Part shown: positions 61,978 to 64,000 of the stretch, piece by piece
How positions within the stretch are numbered: the stretch's first letter is position 1
Layout: each line of letters starts with the position of its first letter
Assembly: GCF_013149805.1 (NCBI RefSeq)
Contig: NZ_JABEZT010000012.1
Location: 1 to 64,000 of the forward strand
Direction of reading: 5' to 3'
DNA from: Isoptericola chiayiensis
GTDB taxonomy: Bacteria > Actinomycetota > Actinomycetes > Actinomycetales > Cellulomonadaceae
Length of the DNA: 64,000 bases
The notes under the pieces: model-generated
Seen by the model: only the letters and a program-made list of their open reading frames with translations
What the model was told of the DNA's origin: nothing
The model's database searches: none
Program-made: the position numbers and the translations under genes

Positions 61978-62954
61978 CACTTCAGTCCGCTCTGCTTGCG
62001 GGTCAGGTACAGGAAGATGTACGACCCGATGAACACGAAGATGCCGAGGGCGAACGCGATCGTGGACGCGTAGTTGAACTGGCTGTAGGAGAAGGCCAGG
62101 GAGTACGCGTACATGTTCGGCGTGTAGTCCGGCGGGATCGCGCCCTGCGCGACCGAGCGCAGCACCGTGGGCTCGGTGAAGAACTGCAGCGTGCCGATCA
62201 GCGAGAAGATCACGACCATCACCATCGACGAGGACACCATCGGCACCTTGATGCGCAGGGCGATCTGGGCACCGCCCGCACCGTCGATGCGAGCCGCCTC
62301 GTAGACCGAGGGGTCGATCGTCCGCAGGGCCGCGTAGATGATGATCATGTAGTAGCCGACCCACTGCCACGTCACGATGTTCACCAGCGAGGTGAAGATC
62401 ATCGACGAGCTGAGGAAGTCCGGCGCCGTCAGCCCGAAGAGGCCGAAGATGTCCTGGGCGGGCCCGAAGCGCGGGCTGTACAGGAAGCCCCACATGAGCG
62501 CCCCGATGACGGCCGGCACGGCGTACGGCACGAAGATCAGGAGCCGCGAGGCCTTGCTCAGCCGGGTGGCGAGCGTGTCCAGCACGAGCGCGCACAGCAG
62601 CGCCAGCCCGATCTGGATGGGGACCATCACGGCCACGAACTTCGCGACGCGGAGCAGACCCTCGAGGAACACGGGGTCGGTGAAGGCCCGGACGTAGTTG
62701 TCGACCCCGACGAAGACCGACTCGCCACCGGTGGCGAGCCCCTTGTTGTGCAGACTCATCCAGAACGCGTAGGCGAGCGGGACGATGAGGAACAGCACGA
62801 ACACGACCGTGAACGGTGCGGTGAAGATCCAGCCCCACCACTGCCGCTTGCTGTCGATGGTGCTGGTCGAGCTGCTCCGCCGAGACCTGGTGGAACGCTG
62901 GCCCGAGGCCGCGGATCCGGCAGCCCGGTCGACTGCCGTCGACGACGTTGTCAT
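61977..62954 (-). CDS. Carbohydrate ABC transporter permease (MalF/AraP type)
   Basis: The 325-residue protein begins with a Ser/Thr-rich tail, then six spans starting WWGWIFTAPFTVVFVLFLIV. The EAA motif is DPSVYEAARIDGAGGAQIAL. It forms the transport channel with the next permease. ATG 62954 has a GGGAGAA site 3 nt upstream. The longer open frame upstream runs into the intergenic hairpin and is rejected. Confidence 0.93.
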   Translation of the reverse strand: MTTSSTAVDRAAGSAASGQRSTRSRRSSSTSTIDSKRQWWGWIFTAPFTVVFVLFLIVPLAYAFWMSLHNKGLATGGESVFVGVDNYVRAFTDPVFLEGLLRVAKFVAVMVPIQIGLALLCALVLDTLATRLSKASRLLIFVPYAVPAVIGALMWGFLYSPRFGPAQDIFGLFGLTAPDFLSSSMIFTSLVNIVTWQWVGYYMIIIYAALRTIDPSVYEAARIDGAGGAQIALRIKVPMVSSSMVMVVIFSLIGTLQFFTEPTVLRSVAQGAIPPDYTPNMYAYSLAFSYSQFNYASTIAFALGIFVFIGSYIFLYLTRKQSGLK

Positions 62955-62987
62955 GGTTTCTCCCTGCGCGATCCTGCGTGGAAGGAG

Positions 62988-63019
62988 GGTCGCCGGCCCC
63001 GCTGCCGGGGCCGGCGACC
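62988..63019 (-). terminator. Intra-operon hairpin between binding protein and permease genes
   Basis: Perfect 14-bp arms 62988-63001 and 63006-63019 around CTGC start 7 bp past the binding-protein stop. Such hairpins usually raise the level of the binding protein over the permeases. Confidence 0.65.
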
Positions 63020-63025
63020 GTTCCA

Positions 63026-64000
63026 TCAGTTGACGGTGAAGCCCTGCTGCTGGGCGTAGGACACGAGGGCGTCCTGGATGGTCTGCAGCGTGCTCGCGGC
63101 GTCACCACCGGACTCGACCATGTCGTACAGCGCCTGCGTCTGCTGGTCGTACGCGTAGACCTGGAACGGGCTGAACGAGAAGCCCTCGTAGCCGTTCGCG
63201 GCCTCGAGGAAGACGTCCTGGTTGATCTGCTGACCGCCGAAGAACGGGTACTCCTTCTCGACGAAGAAGTCGGACTCGAGGGCCTCGTTCCACTGCGGGA
63301 ACAGCGCGGCCTCGTCGATGCCGATCTCCCAGGACTCCATCGACCGGAACAGCTCGCTGGCGACGGTGTACGCCGCCTCCTTGTCCTCGGCCTGCTGGGT
63401 GACGGCGAAGGTGGAGCCGCCCCAGTTCACCTGCACCGGGTTCGCCGGGTCCCACTGCGGCAGCGGGGCGGCCTTCCACTCGGCCTCGGAGTCGGCGTCC
63501 GAGAGACCCTGGAGGTAGCCGGGGCCCCACGCGGCGGCGAGGTAGACGGCGTAGGTGCCGTCGACGAGGCTCGTGTTGTAGTCCGAGGTGAACGCGTCGT
63601 CGGTGGCGACGAGGTCGGCCTCGATGAGCTCGTTCCAGTAGGACAGGACCTCCTCGGCCTCCGGCGTCGCCACGTCGATCCCGATCTCGGTCGGGTTCGC
63701 CGGGTCGTACTCGAAGGGCTCCCAGCCGTTCTGGGCGAAGAGCGCGTAGTTCAGCGCGTTGCCGTTGGTCGGGTAGTTGGTGATGTACCCCTCGTACCCG
63801 GCATCACGCAGGTCCTGGGCGGCCTGGGCGAACTCGTCCCACGAGGTGGGCGGCTCGACGCCGTACTCCTCGAAGATGTCAGCGCGGTACAGCATGCCCA
63901 TCGGACCGCCGTCGACCGGGACGGCGTGGACCGCCTCGCCGCTGGAGACGTCCGACCACGAACCGGTGGTGAACTCGCTCTCCAGCTCGCCGGCGCCGAA
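63026..64000 (-). CDS. Extracellular sugar-binding protein of the ABC transporter (partial)
   Basis: The frame stays open to the right edge, so the N-terminus with its signal lies outside. The 324 visible residues match family 1 (CUT1) solute-binding proteins: VDGGPMGMLYRADIFEEYGV, PPTSWDEFAQAAQDL, NWGGSTFAVTQQAEDKEAAY and the terminal VSYAQQQGFTVN. It captures oligosaccharides for the two downstream permeases. The adjacent GH51 and GH43 genes suggest arabino-oligosaccharides. It is the first visible gene of the operon. Confidence 0.92.
   Translation of the reverse strand, partial: FGAGELESEFTTGSWSDVSSGEAVHAVPVDGGPMGMLYRADIFEEYGVEPPTSWDEFAQAAQDLRDAGYEGYITNYPTNGNALNYALFAQNGWEPFEYDPANPTEIGIDVATPEAEEVLSYWNELIEADLVATDDAFTSDYNTSLVDGTYAVYLAAAWGPGYLQGLSDADSEAEWKAAPLPQWDPANPVQVNWGGSTFAVTQQAEDKEAAYTVASELFRSMESWEIGIDEAALFPQWNEALESDFFVEKEYPFFGGQQINQDVFLEAANGYEGFSFSPFQVYAYDQQTQALYDMVESGGDAASTLQTIQDALVSYAQQQGFTVN

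Overview
The window is very GC-rich and lacks phage genes or insertion sequences. It looks like chromosomal DNA of a Gram-positive actinobacterium, probably a plant-polymer-degrading member of the Micrococcales (Cellulomonas, Isoptericola or Cellulosimicrobium type). Actinobacterial markers are WhiB7, AdnAB, mycoredoxin, a UPF0182 membrane protein, a DUF3107 protein and an ECF42 sigma factor with its DGPF partner. Many genes have a TANNNT-type -10 box 6-7 nt before an ATG or GTG, which suggests leaderless mRNAs. The genus assignment is inference.

Layout. 1-2.1 kb: the end of a gene, an array of 20-bp repeats, an HNH nuclease and a second HNH-like/zinc-ribbon protein convergent on a 66-bp palindrome. 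2.1-5.9 kb: DUF3175, DUF779, an aldehyde dehydrogenase and its GAF-type regulator. 6-9.3 kb: a rhodanese, a mirrored 12-unit array of the same 20-bp repeats, SufE, a Ca2+/Na+ exchanger and a UspA protein. 9.3-13.1 kb: a DUF2235 hydrolase and an amino-acid ABC transporter. 13.3-16.1 kb: DGPF protein/ECF42 sigma, two small proteins and initiator tRNA-fMet.

16.2-40.3 kb is a conserved actinobacterial core block whose order matches, from memory, much of Mycobacterium tuberculosis Rv3193c-Rv3211: UPF0182, Lon-like PDZ protease, DUF2342 zincin, YgjP-like protein, ThiF-like protein, whiB7 with a long attenuator leader, uvrD2, mycoredoxin, channel-like protein, nudC, kinase-like protein, adnB-adnA, DUF3107, ferritin-like protein and a DEAD-box helicase. 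The theme is DNA repair, redox and ribosome-stress response.

40.3-53.7 kb holds housekeeping and accessory genes: MarC, PHP phosphoesterase, alpha/beta hydrolase, aminopeptidase P, a DUF559 nuclease-like gene bracketed by two almost identical 66-bp palindromes, a YflT-type stress protein with a 19-residue repeat, ApbC, GalK, a Na/Pi cotransporter, exonuclease III and a YdcF-like protein. 53.7-56 kb is glyA-folD behind a ZTP riboswitch. 56-64 kb is carbohydrate use: a secreted modular alpha-amylase, then an arabino-oligosaccharide operon (binding protein, two permeases, GH51 arabinofuranosidase, membrane-anchored GH43 arabinanase) running off the right edge.

The least explained structures are the two 20-bp arrays, one with six units in each orientation, and the 66-bp palindrome family. 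The whiB7 leader can be read as a complete attenuator: promoter with A-tract, 55-codon uORF, antiterminator and terminator.
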